Positions 55,760-64,000 of a stretch of 64,000 nucleotides of DNA are shown piece by piece. Each line of letters opens with the position of its first letter. The first letter of the stretch is position 1. This DNA is from Bacillus sp. RAR_GA_16 (GTDB lineage: Bacteria > Bacillota > Bacilli > Bacillales > Guptibacillaceae), in the NCBI RefSeq assembly GCF_020165985.1, contig NZ_JAIUKZ010000007.1:310001-374000 (forward strand). The letters run 5' to 3'. Position numbers and translations under genes: made by a program. Under the pieces are notes generated by a model. It made no database searches. It worked only from the letters and a program-made list of their open reading frames with translations, and had not been told where the DNA came from.

Positions 55760-56227
55760 TCGTGTTACGAGATACACACCAATGGCAATTAAAACGAGTG
55801 GCCAAAACTTCCCGATAAAGGAAAACGTTGAATTGAGCCAGAGTTCTAAGCCGGAATATAAAAGCTCAATAATGGAAAGGGCTAGTAACAATAAACCAGG
55901 CACAAGGCCGCTTTTTTTCGTTTTATAATAAGTCATAAGATATGCCGCACTTAATATAAGAGTATACATACCCCAACTATCAGGCCAGACTGCAATCTTC
56001 GTTACAAAATAGAAGTGTACACCCAGTCCAAGAAGCAAAATTCCCGGAAAAAGCATATTTCCTTCTTTTGTGATCGAACCTTGAATGATCATGGCAAGAC
56101 CTATGACGATTAAAATTACTTGCCAGTTCATAAGCTGATCAGAAAAAGGAAGGTTAAGCGTTTGAAATAAATAAAAAAGTCCGATTCCAATAAACAAAAC
56201 ACCGGGAAAAATACTTTGACGTTTCAA
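55751..56227 (-). CDS. YsxD-like membrane protein
   Basis: The protein has 158 residues if started at the TTG at 56227, which has AGGAGG 7 nt upstream; an upstream ATG at 56341 gives an unconserved extension and no ribosome site. It has about six short hydrophobic segments with repeated patterns FPGVLFIGIGLFYLF, FPGILLLGLGVHFYF and KFWPLVLIAIGVYLV, each like the LiaI/LiaF-type membrane segment. It lies divergent from hemA in the B. subtilis ysxD position. Its function is unknown; a cell-envelope role is possible from the family resemblance. Confidence 0.7.
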   Translation of the reverse strand: MKRQSIFPGVLFIGIGLFYLFQTLNLPFSDQLMNWQVILIVIGLAMIIQGSITKEGNMLFPGILLLGLGVHFYFVTKIAVWPDSWGMYTLILSAAYLMTYYKTKKSGLVPGLLLLALSIIELLYSGLELWLNSTFSFIGKFWPLVLIAIGVYLVTRKK

Positions 56228-56399
56228 TGAAAATCCTCCTATTGTAAGAAATACGCAAGTTTTGCTATACATTTGATTTTCTGGTACATTAATAGTTGTA
56301 TGATTACTAATAATATGCAGAGATAATTCTTTCTTCATCATATCATAATTGCTTTCATAGTCTGTTCACATTTCATAACTCTGTGCAATTTGTCACATG

Positions 56400-56414
56400 T
56401 TATACTAGTGATAG
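56400..56414 (+). promoter_or_regulatory. Possible PerR-like box at the hemA promoter
   Basis: TTATACTAGTGATAG matches the PerR/Fur-family 7-1-7 consensus (TTATAATnATTATAA) at 10 of 14 positions and contains the -10-like TATACT. hemA is PerR-repressed in B. subtilis. The match is weak. Confidence 0.35.
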
Positions 56415-56463
56415 ATGATAGCAAAAGATTAGGTTTGGTTAACAATTTTTTGGGGGTGGAACG

Positions 56464-57837
56464 ATGCACATCCTAGTCGTAGGGTTGAACCACAAAACAG
56501 CCCCTGTGGAAATACGAGAGAAACTTTCCTTTCAGGAGAACGATTTGCCTGAAGCGTTAGATAAGTTGCGTCACTCTAAAAGTATTCTAGAAGCCGTGAT
56601 TTTGTCTACATGTAACCGTACCGAGTTATATGTCGTAGCTGATCAGCTTCATACAGGGAGATATTATTCAAAAGCTTTTCTATCTGAATGGTTCGGAATT
56701 GATAAAGATGAGTTTTCCCCATATCTTGTGATTCGTGAGAACGATGCGGCGACAGAACATCTTTATCGTGTTGCAGCAGGTCTCGACTCGCTTGTTATAG
56801 GAGAAACGCAAATTTTAGGACAAGTACGCGATGCGTTTTTACTTGCCCAAAGTTCTGATACAACTGGAACGATTTTTAATCAACTATTTAAACAGGCCAT
56901 CACGCTAGCGAAACGATCCCATTCTGAAACAGAAATTGGAGAAAATGCCGTTTCTGTTAGTTATGCAGCCGTTGAATTAGCTAAGAAAATTTTTGGTGGG
57001 CTCCAAAATAAACATGTTGTTATCCTTGGTGCAGGCAAGATGGGTGAGCTTACAGCGAAAAACTTGCAAAGCAATGGTGTGGATCAAGTAACGGTTGTAA
57101 ACCGTACGCTTGAGAAAGCAACGGAACTTGCTTCACGATTTAAAGGACAGGCTCGCTCGATGGATGAGGTAGAAGTAGCGCTTTCAGATGCTGATATCCT
57201 GATTAGTTCTACCGGTTCTACAAACTATGTTTTAACTGAAGAAAATGTAAAACCATTGCTTAAAAAGCGAAGAGGACGCCCGCTATTTATGGTGGATATT
57301 GCAGTTCCAAGGGATCTTGATCCTTCGCTTAATAATATGGATTCCGTTTTTCTCTACGACATTGATGATCTTGAAGGGATTGTCGAAACTAACATTGCTG
57401 AGCGCAAGAAGGAAGCAGAGAAAATTGAGCTTATGATTGAGGAAGACCTCGTGTTATTTCGAGAGTGGCTCAATACCCTCGGCGTTGTACCGATGATTAC
57501 GGCTCTTCGCACGAAGGCGCTTTCGATTCAAGCTGAAACAATGAAGAGTATCGAGCGAAAGCTTCCTGATTTAACTGATCGAGAACGAAAAGTGTTGAGT
57601 AAACATACGAAAAGTATAGTGAACCAGCTGCTACGTGATCCTATTGTTCGGGTAAAGGAGATGGCTGCAGAGCCAAATGCAGAGGAGTCGCTCGAAATCT
57701 TCACGAAAATCTTTGCGATTGAAGAAGAAATTGAGAGAGAACTTCATAAGCAGCGAGTGAAAGAAAACGAAGAAAAAAGGCAGCATGAATCCGTTGCATA
57801 CTCCCCTTTATTACAGGCATCGCAGTTGCGCTCCTAG
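56464..57837 (+). CDS. hemA: Glutamyl-tRNA reductase
   Basis: The 457-residue enzyme reduces glutamyl-tRNA to glutamate-1-semialdehyde, the first committed step to haem. The N-terminal catalytic domain has the nucleophile Cys50 in [10 protein letters not shown] and the [16 protein letters not shown] motif (about 106-121). The NADPH domain has [17 protein letters not shown] (about 183-199), and the C-terminal helix dimerises. The ATG is preceded by GGGGGTGG. It heads the hemAXCDBL operon. Confidence 0.97.
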   Translation: MHILVVGLNHKTAPVEIREKLSFQENDLPEALDKLRHSKSILEAVILSTCNRTELYVVADQLHTGRYYSKAFLSEWFGIDKDEFSPYLVIRENDAATEHLYRVAAGLDSLVIGETQILGQVRDAFLLAQSSDTTGTIFNQLFKQAITLAKRSHSETEIGENAVSVSYAAVELAKKIFGGLQNKHVVILGAGKMGELTAKNLQSNGVDQVTVVNRTLEKATELASRFKGQARSMDEVEVALSDADILISSTGSTNYVLTEENVKPLLKKRRGRPLFMVDIAVPRDLDPSLNNMDSVFLYDIDDLEGIVETNIAERKKEAEKIELMIEEDLVLFREWLNTLGVVPMITALRTKALSIQAETMKSIERKLPDLTDRERKVLSKHTKSIVNQLLRDPIVRVKEMAAEPNAEESLEIFTKIFAIEEEIERELHKQRVKENEEKRQHESVAYSPLLQASQLRS

Positions 57838-57854
57838 GAGAGGAGACATGATTT

Positions 57855-58681
57855 GTGACGAACGCCAGCTGGCTTTATGATATAACCATACTACTTTATG
57901 CCCTTAGTGTACTGTGTTATTTTATTGATTTTCTGCAGAACAACCGGAAAGTAAATCAGTTTGCTTTCTGGTTGCTTTCTATTGTCTGGGTGCTGCAAAG
58001 TGCGTTTCTAATAACGCAGATTATTGAAATTGGCGGTTTCCCGATTTTAACACCTTTTGAGGGGTTATTTTTTATGCGTGGGTGATTGTCTCACTATCGC
58101 TCTTGATTAATTGGTTTTTTCGAGTCGATTTCTTTGTCTTTTTTGCAAATGTACTCGGTTTCAGCATTATGGCCATTAATTTATTTGCTACTCGCGAACA
58201 GGCTTCTAGCTTGTTAACAGAACAGCTCATGTCTGAGCTATCCATTATCCATATTACAATGGCGTTTTTATCGTATGGAGCGTTTTCACTTTCTTTTATT
58301 TTTTCAATCATGTATTTGATTGTTTATCAAATGTTAAAAGGGAAAAAATGGAGTAAGCGATTGAGAAGATTTGGTGACCTATCACAACTTGAGAAGCTCT
58401 CGTATTTATGTAGCGTTCTCGGCGTTCCTCTTTTGTTACTAAGTCTTATATTGGGAATCGTCTGGGCCATGTTAAAGGTGGACCAATTTAGTTTATTTGA
58501 TGCTAAGGTGATTATTTCGTTTTTTGTATTAGGCGCTTACAGTACGTATCTATATCAGAAAGTGGCTAGAGAGATGGAGGGGCGATCCCTCGCTTTATGG
58601 AACGTTGCGGCGTTTCTAATTGTATTAATTAATGTCTTCCTTTCTGGAACATTTTCAGAATTTCATTTCTGGTATGTGTAA
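57855..58681 (+). pseudogene. hemX: HemX membrane protein, frameshifted as read
   Basis: The first frame from GTG 57855 encodes about four spans (WLYDITILLYALSVLCYFI) up to PFEGLFF and stops at TGA 58082. The next frame continues WVIVSLSLLINWFF to 58681. Adding one T to the T6 run at 58068-58073 gives YAWVIVSLSL across the junction and a 275-residue protein, the normal size. HemX is a CcsA-like membrane protein that lowers HemA levels in B. subtilis. A one-base homopolymer deletion is a common sequencing error; real loss would matter less than for hemL because hemX is dispensable. Confidence 0.85.
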
Positions 58682-58710
58682 GGGAGAGCTGAAAGGTTGG
58701 AGGAGTGTTC

Positions 58711-59640
58711 ATGCGTAAAATTGTCGTTGGCTCAAGAAGAAGTAAATTAGCGATCACACAAACGAAGTGGGTGATCAGTCAGTTAAAAGAATTAAATCCT
58801 GGAGTGGACTTTGAAATAAAGGAGATCGTCACGCGTGGTGACAAAATCCTTGACGTTACTCTTTCCAAAGTAGGTGGGAAGGGATTGTTTGTAAAGGAAA
58901 TTGAAGATGCCATGTTAAACGGTGAAATCGATATGGCGGTTCATAGTATGAAAGATATGCCTTCTGTTCTTCCTGAGGGGCTCATGATAGGTTGTATTCC
59001 AGAACGTGAAGATCATCGCGATGTGATTATTTCAGAATCAAAGAAACCATTTCGAGAATTACCTGAAGGTGCTGTGATCGGAACAAGTAGTCTTAGACGT
59101 GGTGCACAATTAAAAGCCATTCGTCCAGATGTTGAGATTAAGTGGATTCGCGGAAATATTGACACGCGTATTCGTAAATTAACAGACGAAGATTACGATG
59201 CCATTGTGCTAGCCGCTGCAGGACTTCATCGCATGGGGTGGTCGAAAGAAGTTGTCACAGAGTATCTTGATCCTGATTTGTGCGTGCCAGCGGTCGGACA
59301 GGGTGCGCTTTCGATTGAGTGTCGAGAAAGCGACGAAGAGTTAAGAGATATTCTTGAGAAATTTAGTGATAAAGAAACGACAAAAACAGTATTAGCAGAA
59401 CGTGCTTTTCTTCATACGCTTGAAGGAGGTTGTCAGGTACCGATTGCTGGTCACGCTACGCTTAGTGGTGATACAGTTACGGTCACCGGACTTGTTGGAG
59501 AGCCCGATGGGTCTATTATAATTAAAGAAATGGAAATGGGCGATGATCCAATCCAAGTAGGGAATACGCTTGCGAATCGAATGAAGGAACAGGGAGCTAA
59601 AGATATTCTTGATCGTGTGAAAGAAGAATTAGACCAATGA
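58711..59640 (+). CDS. hemC: Porphobilinogen deaminase (hydroxymethylbilane synthase)
   Basis: The 309-residue enzyme joins four porphobilinogens. It begins [20 protein letters not shown] and contains the substrate-binding [30 protein letters not shown] and RGNIDTR, with the cofactor-binding Cys in [14 protein letters not shown] 58711 has GGAGGAG 6 nt upstream; the GTG at 58705 is inside it. The stop overlaps hemD by 4 bp. Confidence 0.96.
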   Translation: MRKIVVGSRRSKLAITQTKWVISQLKELNPGVDFEIKEIVTRGDKILDVTLSKVGGKGLFVKEIEDAMLNGEIDMAVHSMKDMPSVLPEGLMIGCIPEREDHRDVIISESKKPFRELPEGAVIGTSSLRRGAQLKAIRPDVEIKWIRGNIDTRIRKLTDEDYDAIVLAAAGLHRMGWSKEVVTEYLDPDLCVPAVGQGALSIECRESDEELRDILEKFSDKETTKTVLAERAFLHTLEGGCQVPIAGHATLSGDTVTVTGLVGEPDGSIIIKEMEMGDDPIQVGNTLANRMKEQGAKDILDRVKEELDQ

Positions 59641-60377
59641 CTTCTCCGCTCTCAGGAAAGCGTGTGTTGGTCACGAGAGCTCGGGAGCAGGCAGCTACAT
59701 TTACGAAATTAATTGAAGAAAGAGAGGGGATTTCGATTGAAATCCCTCTTATTTCTTTCGAACCCCGAAAATTAAACTCGCTTCAGCTGAGTGAGTTTAG
59801 CTGGATTTTATTTACGAGTGCGAATGGCGTACGTTTTTTCTTAAAACAGGTAACCGTTCCTAAAGATTTGAAAATTGCCGCGGTTGGAAGCAAAACAGCA
59901 AAAGCTCTTAAGCGTCATGGCATCCAAATTGATCTCATGCCTGATGATTTTGTAGCTGAAGGCCTTATTTCTGCGCTAGCAAAACACGCTAAGCCCGACG
60001 AGAAGATACTACTTCCAAGAGGAAACCTTGGTCGCGCGTTATTACCAGGGCAATTAAGTGAATTAGGGTACGACGTAACTGATTTACCTATCTATGACAC
60101 AGTCATTCCATTTGACTCCAAGGCAGCATTAATAGAAGTAGTTGAAAATCGTATGTGTGATGTGATTACGTTCACTTCTTCGTCAACAGTCCATCATTTT
60201 GTGCAACTTCTTGGTGCCAACCATTTGAAAGATCAGCTTAAAGGGATCACAATAGTAGTAATTGGACCGATTACAGAAAAGACGTTGCGTTCATATGGAA
60301 TCGTACCGCAGATCGTTCCTGAACAATATACCATAGAAGGAATGCTTGAAAGCATGGAGGATTTCTTTGATAAATAG
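59637..60377 (+). CDS. hemD: Uroporphyrinogen-III synthase
   Basis: The 246-residue enzyme closes and isomerises hydroxymethylbilane. Sequence conservation in this family is low; visible marks are [16 protein letters not shown] at the N-terminus, [10 protein letters not shown] (about 61-70), [11 protein letters not shown] (about 179) and the C-terminal [16 protein letters not shown]. The identification rests on these and on position between hemC and hemB. ATGA overlap with hemC. Confidence 0.93.
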   Translation: MTSPLSGKRVLVTRAREQAATFTKLIEEREGISIEIPLISFEPRKLNSLQLSEFSWILFTSANGVRFFLKQVTVPKDLKIAAVGSKTAKALKRHGIQIDLMPDDFVAEGLISALAKHAKPDEKILLPRGNLGRALLPGQLSELGYDVTDLPIYDTVIPFDSKAALIEVVENRMCDVITFTSSSTVHHFVQLLGANHLKDQLKGITIVVIGPITEKTLRSYGIVPQIVPEQYTIEGMLESMEDFFDK

Positions 60378-60390
60378 GAGGAAGAAGAAA

Positions 60391-61368
60391 ATGGAAACAG
60401 CAAACTTTCAGCGTCATCGTCGCTTAAGACGATCTGAATCAATGAGATCGCTTGTTAGAGAAACGTATTTACATAAAGAGGACTTGATTTATCCAATTTT
60501 TGCAGTGGAAGAAGAGAATGTAAAACGAGAAATTCCTTCAATGCCTGGTGTCTATCACTATTCTTTAGATCGATTGAATGAAGAAGTTCGTGAAGTAGTT
60601 GATCTTGGGATAAAGTCCATTATGATGTTTGGTGTTCCAAATCATAAAGATTCAGTTGGATCAGAGGCCTACTGCGATACTGGCATTGTTCAAAGAGCGA
60701 TTGCCCAAGTTAAAGAAGAATTTCCTGAGTTAACGGTGATTGCAGATACTTGCCTTTGTCAGTATACAGATCACGGGCATTGTGGTGTTATCGAGAATGG
60801 GTACGTTCAAAACGATGAGTCTCTCGAACTACTAACTAAAACAGCGATCTCTCAAGCCAAAGCAGGTGCTGACATTATTGCCCCATCTAACATGATGGAT
60901 GGTTTCGTGGCTGCGATCCGTCAGGGGCTTGATGAAGCAGGATTCGTTGATGTTCCTGTTATGAGCTATGCTGTGAAATTTTCATCTGCATTTTATGGTC
61001 CATTTCGTGATGCTGCACACAGTACCCCACAATTTGGTGACCGAAAAACGTATCAAATGGATCCTGCGAATCGACTTGAAGCGATTCGAGAAGCAGAGAG
61101 CGACATTGAAGAAGGTGCAGATTTCTTAATGGTGAAACCGGCCCTTTCTTATCTTGATATTATCCGTGAACTAAAAGATCGTTTCCCGCTTCCGATGGTT
61201 GCGTATAACGTAAGTGGGGAATATTCCATGATAAAAGCAGCCAGTCAAAATGGATGGCTGAATGAACAAGAGGTTGTTCTTGAGAAACTAATAAGTATGA
61301 AGCGTGCGGGAGCAGATTTAATCATCACTTATTTTGCAAAAGACGCTGCTCGCTGGCTAGATCAATAG
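60391..61368 (+). CDS. hemB: Delta-aminolevulinic acid dehydratase (porphobilinogen synthase)
   Basis: The 325-residue enzyme condenses two ALA molecules. The zinc site is [14 protein letters not shown] (three Cys), so the enzyme is of the zinc type. The Schiff-base Lys pair is in [15 protein letters not shown] and [16 protein letters not shown] 60391 has AGGAGG 9 nt upstream and gives the normal start; the upstream in-frame ATG at 60346 lies inside hemD and is rejected. Confidence 0.96.
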   Translation: METANFQRHRRLRRSESMRSLVRETYLHKEDLIYPIFAVEEENVKREIPSMPGVYHYSLDRLNEEVREVVDLGIKSIMMFGVPNHKDSVGSEAYCDTGIVQRAIAQVKEEFPELTVIADTCLCQYTDHGHCGVIENGYVQNDESLELLTKTAISQAKAGADIIAPSNMMDGFVAAIRQGLDEAGFVDVPVMSYAVKFSSAFYGPFRDAAHSTPQFGDRKTYQMDPANRLEAIREAESDIEEGADFLMVKPALSYLDIIRELKDRFPLPMVAYNVSGEYSMIKAASQNGWLNEQEVVLEKLISMKRAGADLIITYFAKDAARWLDQ

Positions 61369-61392
61369 AACTGAAAGAGAGGGACTACAAAA

Positions 61393-62680
61393 ATGGGTAA
61401 TTATGATCGCTCCAAAGAAGCTTTTAAGGAAGCATCTAAAGTGATGCCTGGTGGGGTAAACAGTCCAGTAAGGGCATTTAAATCAGTTGGCATGGATCCG
61501 ATTTTCATGGAAAAAGGGAAAGGCTCTAAAATTTACGACATCGATCAAAATGAATATATCGACTACGTACTCTCTTATGGTCCACTCATCCTTGGTCATG
61601 CTGATGAACAGGTTGTGAATCGATTGAAAGAGGTGACGGAGCTTGGAACAAGCTTTGGTGCACCAAGTCAATATGAAACAAAACTTGCGGAGCTTGTCAT
61701 TGAACGAGTCCCTTCGATTGAAATTGTCCGTATGGTAAATTCAGGTACAGAAGCTACGATGAGCGCATTGCGGTTAGCGAGAGGCTACACGGGTCGTAAT
61801 AAAATCCTTAAATTTGAAGGGTGTTACCATGGCCACGGTGACTCTTTGTTAATTAAAGCTGGGTCCGGCGTCGCTACACTTGGTCTTCCTGATAGTCCAG
61901 GCGTGCCTGAGGGCATTGCGAAAAATACCATTACGGTCCCGTATAATGATCTTGAAAGTCTTCGTTATGCCTTCCAGGAGTTCGGAGATGATATTGCTGG
62001 TGTTATTATCGAGCCTGTAGCGGGTAATATGGGTGTCGTTCCGCCTCAACAGGGATATCTCGAAGAAATTCGCAAGATTACAGAGGATAATGGAACTCTT
62101 TTAATCTTTGACGAGGTTATGACAGGATTTCGGGTAGGTTACAATTGTGCTCAAGGGTACTATAACGTTACACCTGATTTAACTTGCCTTGGGAAAGTCA
62201 TTGGTGGAGGTTTACCAGTTGGGGCTTATGGTGGTAAAAAGGAAATTATGGAGCAGAATCGCTCCAAGTGGTCCGATTTATCAAGCAGGAACATTAAGTG
62301 GAAATCCACTTGCGATGACAGCTGGTTACGAAACACTCTCACAACTGACACCAGAAAGTTATCAGGAATTTGAGCGAAAAGCAGAGAAGCTTGGAGAAGG
62401 ACTTTCGAAAGCTGCAGCAAAATACAACATCCCCCACACCGTTAACCGTGCGGGATCTATGGTTGGTTTTTTCTTTACGAATGAGGACGTGATTAACTTT
62501 GAAACTGCATCTTCTTCAAATCTTGATCACTTTACAAACTATTTTAAAGAAATGCTCGCTCAAGGAATTTCTCTTCCTCCATCTCAATTTGAGGGAATGT
62601 TCCTTTCAACCGCTCATACAGAACACGACATTGATGAAACAATAGCTGCAGCAGAAGCAGCTTTCTCAAAGCTCGTTTAA
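61393..62680 (+). pseudogene. hemL: Glutamate-1-semialdehyde 2,1-aminomutase, frameshifted as read
   Basis: The first frame from ATG 61393 runs through [47 protein letters not shown], the PLP-binding DEVMTGFR and [17 protein letters not shown], then breaks after IMEQ. The second frame continues [19 protein letters not shown] to 62680. One extra A at 62257-62258 (CAGAATCGC) accounts for it; correction gives 428 residues, the normal length. The enzyme makes 5-aminolevulinate and is required for haem by this route, so a true inactivation would need another ALA source. A sequence error is the likelier explanation. Confidence 0.9.
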
Positions 62681-62683
62681 ATC

Positions 62684-62715
62684 AAAGCTACTGGCAAATA
62701 TGTCAGTAGCTTTTT
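62684..62715 (+). terminator. Intrinsic terminator of the hem operon
   Basis: AAAGCTACTG and CAGTAGCTTT form a 10-bp stem with a T-run. Confidence 0.92.
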
Positions 62716-62761
62716 CTAATGGTGAGACAATGAGAACTTTCTCATTGTTCATCAAATTTGA

Positions 62762-62788
62762 CATAATCCTGTGAATTACTCATACATG
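62762..62788 (+). promoter_or_regulatory. Possible sigma-E promoter of spoVID
   Basis: CATACATG (62781-62788) resembles the sigma-E -10 (CATACAnT), with CATAAT 13 nt upstream as an approximate -35. spoVID is sigma-E-dependent in B. subtilis. Confidence 0.4.
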
Positions 62789-62825
62789 TGTAATGTATGG
62801 ATAATGTTTGAAAGGAGGAGAAAGC

Positions 62826-63845
62826 ATGCCTGAAGGCACATATTTGCATTTCTCCGTAGAGGAGCAGGTCTGGTTGAAGAAAGGACAGGAAGTTGAAGAG
62901 GTTCTATCTATCTCACTTGATCCTGAAATTTCAATTGAAGAGTACGAAGATTATGTAGCTGTGAAAGGCTGTTTATATTTAACGGGAGAATATTTGCAGC
63001 GTGAGCAGACTGATGAGGAAGAAATGAATGAGGGCTCTCCTTATCGCTCCATTCATGAAGTACATGTAAGAGAAGATGGAACGGCATCAATGGGTCACCG
63101 CTTTCCAGTAGATATTACCATCCCGGCAAGCCGTGTTAGAAGTCTAGAAGATATTTTTGTTACGGTCGATACATTTGATTACACGCTAGTAGAGGAAAAT
63201 TGCCTTCAATTGAAAGCGGATATATCCATTAGTGGAATTCAAGGTGATACACATCGTGAAGAGGTGGAGATTGATTCACCAGAAGAGGATGAGGTAGAAG
63301 AAACCGAATATGAGCACGAAGAAAATGTTTGGGAGAATGATATTAAATATGTGGATGATCAAGAAGAATCACTTGAACAGACATCCCCTTTACGATCTCC
63401 TCAAGTCGATATGCGAGCTCAGCCGAATCAGTTTGAAGTTGATTATGCAGAGACTAGTTCAGAAGAAGAGGCCTATCAAGAACCATCGTATGACTATTTA
63501 ACTCGTATGGCTGGCCAAATAGAAGGGTCAAATGAATACAACAATCAGCCAATCGTGGAAGAAACGCGCTCTAGTCACAACGAATACGTGGATTATGAAG
63601 AAGAGGTTTACGAAGAAAAGAAACAAGCGCCGCGCGAAGAAAATGCTCTCTATTTAACAAGCATGCTGACAAAAGAAGAAGAGCAATTTTCAAAAATGAA
63701 AATGTGTATTATCCAACCTGGTGATTCATTAACTGAAATTGCTGAGCGATATCGTGTGCTTCCAAGTCATCTAGCTCGTGTAAATCGTCTTGAAGAAGAA
63801 GAAGTCAAAGAAGGTCAAATCCTCTATATACCTCTCAATCGATAA
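62826..63845 (+). CDS. spoVID: Spore coat/morphogenetic protein SpoVID
   Basis: The 339-residue protein guides coat proteins around the forespore. An N-terminal domain (about 1-130, LHFSVEEQVWLKKGQEVEEV) is conserved in SpoVID. The middle (about 145-285) is very acidic and of low complexity, and the C-terminus is a LysM domain (about 294-339, CIIQPGDSLTEIAERYRVLP) as in B. subtilis. The protein is shorter than the B. subtilis one (about 575 residues), mainly in the acidic linker. I choose ATG 62826 with AAAGGAGG 8 nt upstream over the in-frame ATG at 62808. Confidence 0.94.
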   Translation: MPEGTYLHFSVEEQVWLKKGQEVEEVLSISLDPEISIEEYEDYVAVKGCLYLTGEYLQREQTDEEEMNEGSPYRSIHEVHVREDGTASMGHRFPVDITIPASRVRSLEDIFVTVDTFDYTLVEENCLQLKADISISGIQGDTHREEVEIDSPEEDEVEETEYEHEENVWENDIKYVDDQEESLEQTSPLRSPQVDMRAQPNQFEVDYAETSSEEEAYQEPSYDYLTRMAGQIEGSNEYNNQPIVEETRSSHNEYVDYEEEVYEEKKQAPREENALYLTSMLTKEEEQFSKMKMCIIQPGDSLTEIAERYRVLPSHLARVNRLEEEEVKEGQILYIPLNR

Positions 63846-63898
63846 CTTCGCTTGCCCTACTGCTTACGTAATTGGCGGGGTAAAAAGGAGTCATGAAG

Positions 63899-64000
63899 AT
63901 GGACTTATTAACGCTTATCGCAGAAAAGTATGGTTTTAGAGAACTAAGGTGGGTTCGTCAACCTGAAGTGATCATGACACATGTAGGAAAGCGAAAGGTA
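63899..64000 (+). CDS. ysxE: Spore coat kinase-like protein YsxE, 5' part
   Basis: Only the first 34 codons are in the window (MDLLTLIAEKYGFRELRWVR). ATG 63899 is 8 nt from AAAAGGAG; ATG 63893 is too close. The assignment rests mainly on position after spoVID, where B. subtilis has ysxE of the CotS/aminoglycoside-kinase-like coat family. The catalytic part lies outside. Confidence 0.7.
   Translation, partial: MDLLTLIAEKYGFRELRWVRQPEVIMTHVGKRKV

Noticed and set aside
14167-62680. True pseudogenisation of fadB, sdhA, ptsG, hemX and hemL
   Set aside because: Each gene has one indel and no other decay, and three or four share a GATC context. Sequence error fits better, though I cannot prove it.

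Overview
The window looks like chromosome from a spore-forming member of the Bacillaceae. It is AT-rich, has strong AGGAGG-type ribosome binding sites and many TTG/GTG starts, carries the sporulation genes gerE, gerM, lonB, spoVID and ysxE, and keeps the gene order known from Bacillus subtilis between pheT and ysxE. I cannot name a species. No transposase, integrase, phage gene or CRISPR array is visible.

Layout. 1-1660 is the 3' part of pheT. 1706-4409 is a purine-salvage pair, a nucleoside permease and a nucleoside hydrolase transcribed divergently; each is preceded by its own guanine-type riboswitch in the shared 540-bp gap. 4460-11384 is the conserved block rnhC, zapA, cvpA, polX, mutS2, yshE, with a 286-bp structured repeat between cvpA and polX and an unlisted 27-residue membrane peptide after yshE. 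11588-16732 is fatty-acid beta-oxidation and electron transfer (lcfA, fadR, fadB, etfB, etfA), followed by trxA. 17363-25161 is an accessory island between trxA and uvrC: a Fur-like promoter with no clear gene, four overlapping genes for a membrane-linked sugar pathway, a Fur-boxed FTR1 iron uptake operon and a GT-C-type membrane glycosyltransferase. 25238-32739 returns to the conserved order with uvrC, a lysine riboswitch and lysC (with a nested small-subunit start), yslB and sdhCAB. 33083-40085 holds gerE, an inserted glcT-ptsGHI glucose PTS cluster under a RAT/terminator antitermination switch, then ysmB and racE. 40359-43646 is gerM, rph, an XTP pyrophosphatase gene, ysnB and tRNA-Arg(TCT). 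43890-53135 is a TPR protein, tig, clpX, lonB, lonA and engB: folding, proteolysis and ribosome assembly. 53418-55730 is an inserted polar amino acid ABC transporter. 55751-62680 is ysxD and the hemAXCDBL haem pathway, from glutamyl-tRNA to uroporphyrinogen III precursors. 62826-64000 is spoVID and the start of ysxE.

Five otherwise normal genes are broken by single-base indels as read: fadB, sdhA, ptsG, hemX and hemL. All give proteins of normal family length once one base is added or removed. Three of the four insertions, and possibly the fourth, change a GATC tetramer to GAATC or GATTC. Systematic sequencing error at a modified motif is the simplest explanation, so these genes are probably intact in the organism.

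The most interesting unexplained items are the back-to-back guanine riboswitches, the Fur-promoted transcript with no clear gene at 17363-17613, the four-gene glycan or glycolipid cluster behind it, the 27-residue peptide, and the structured leader of tig.
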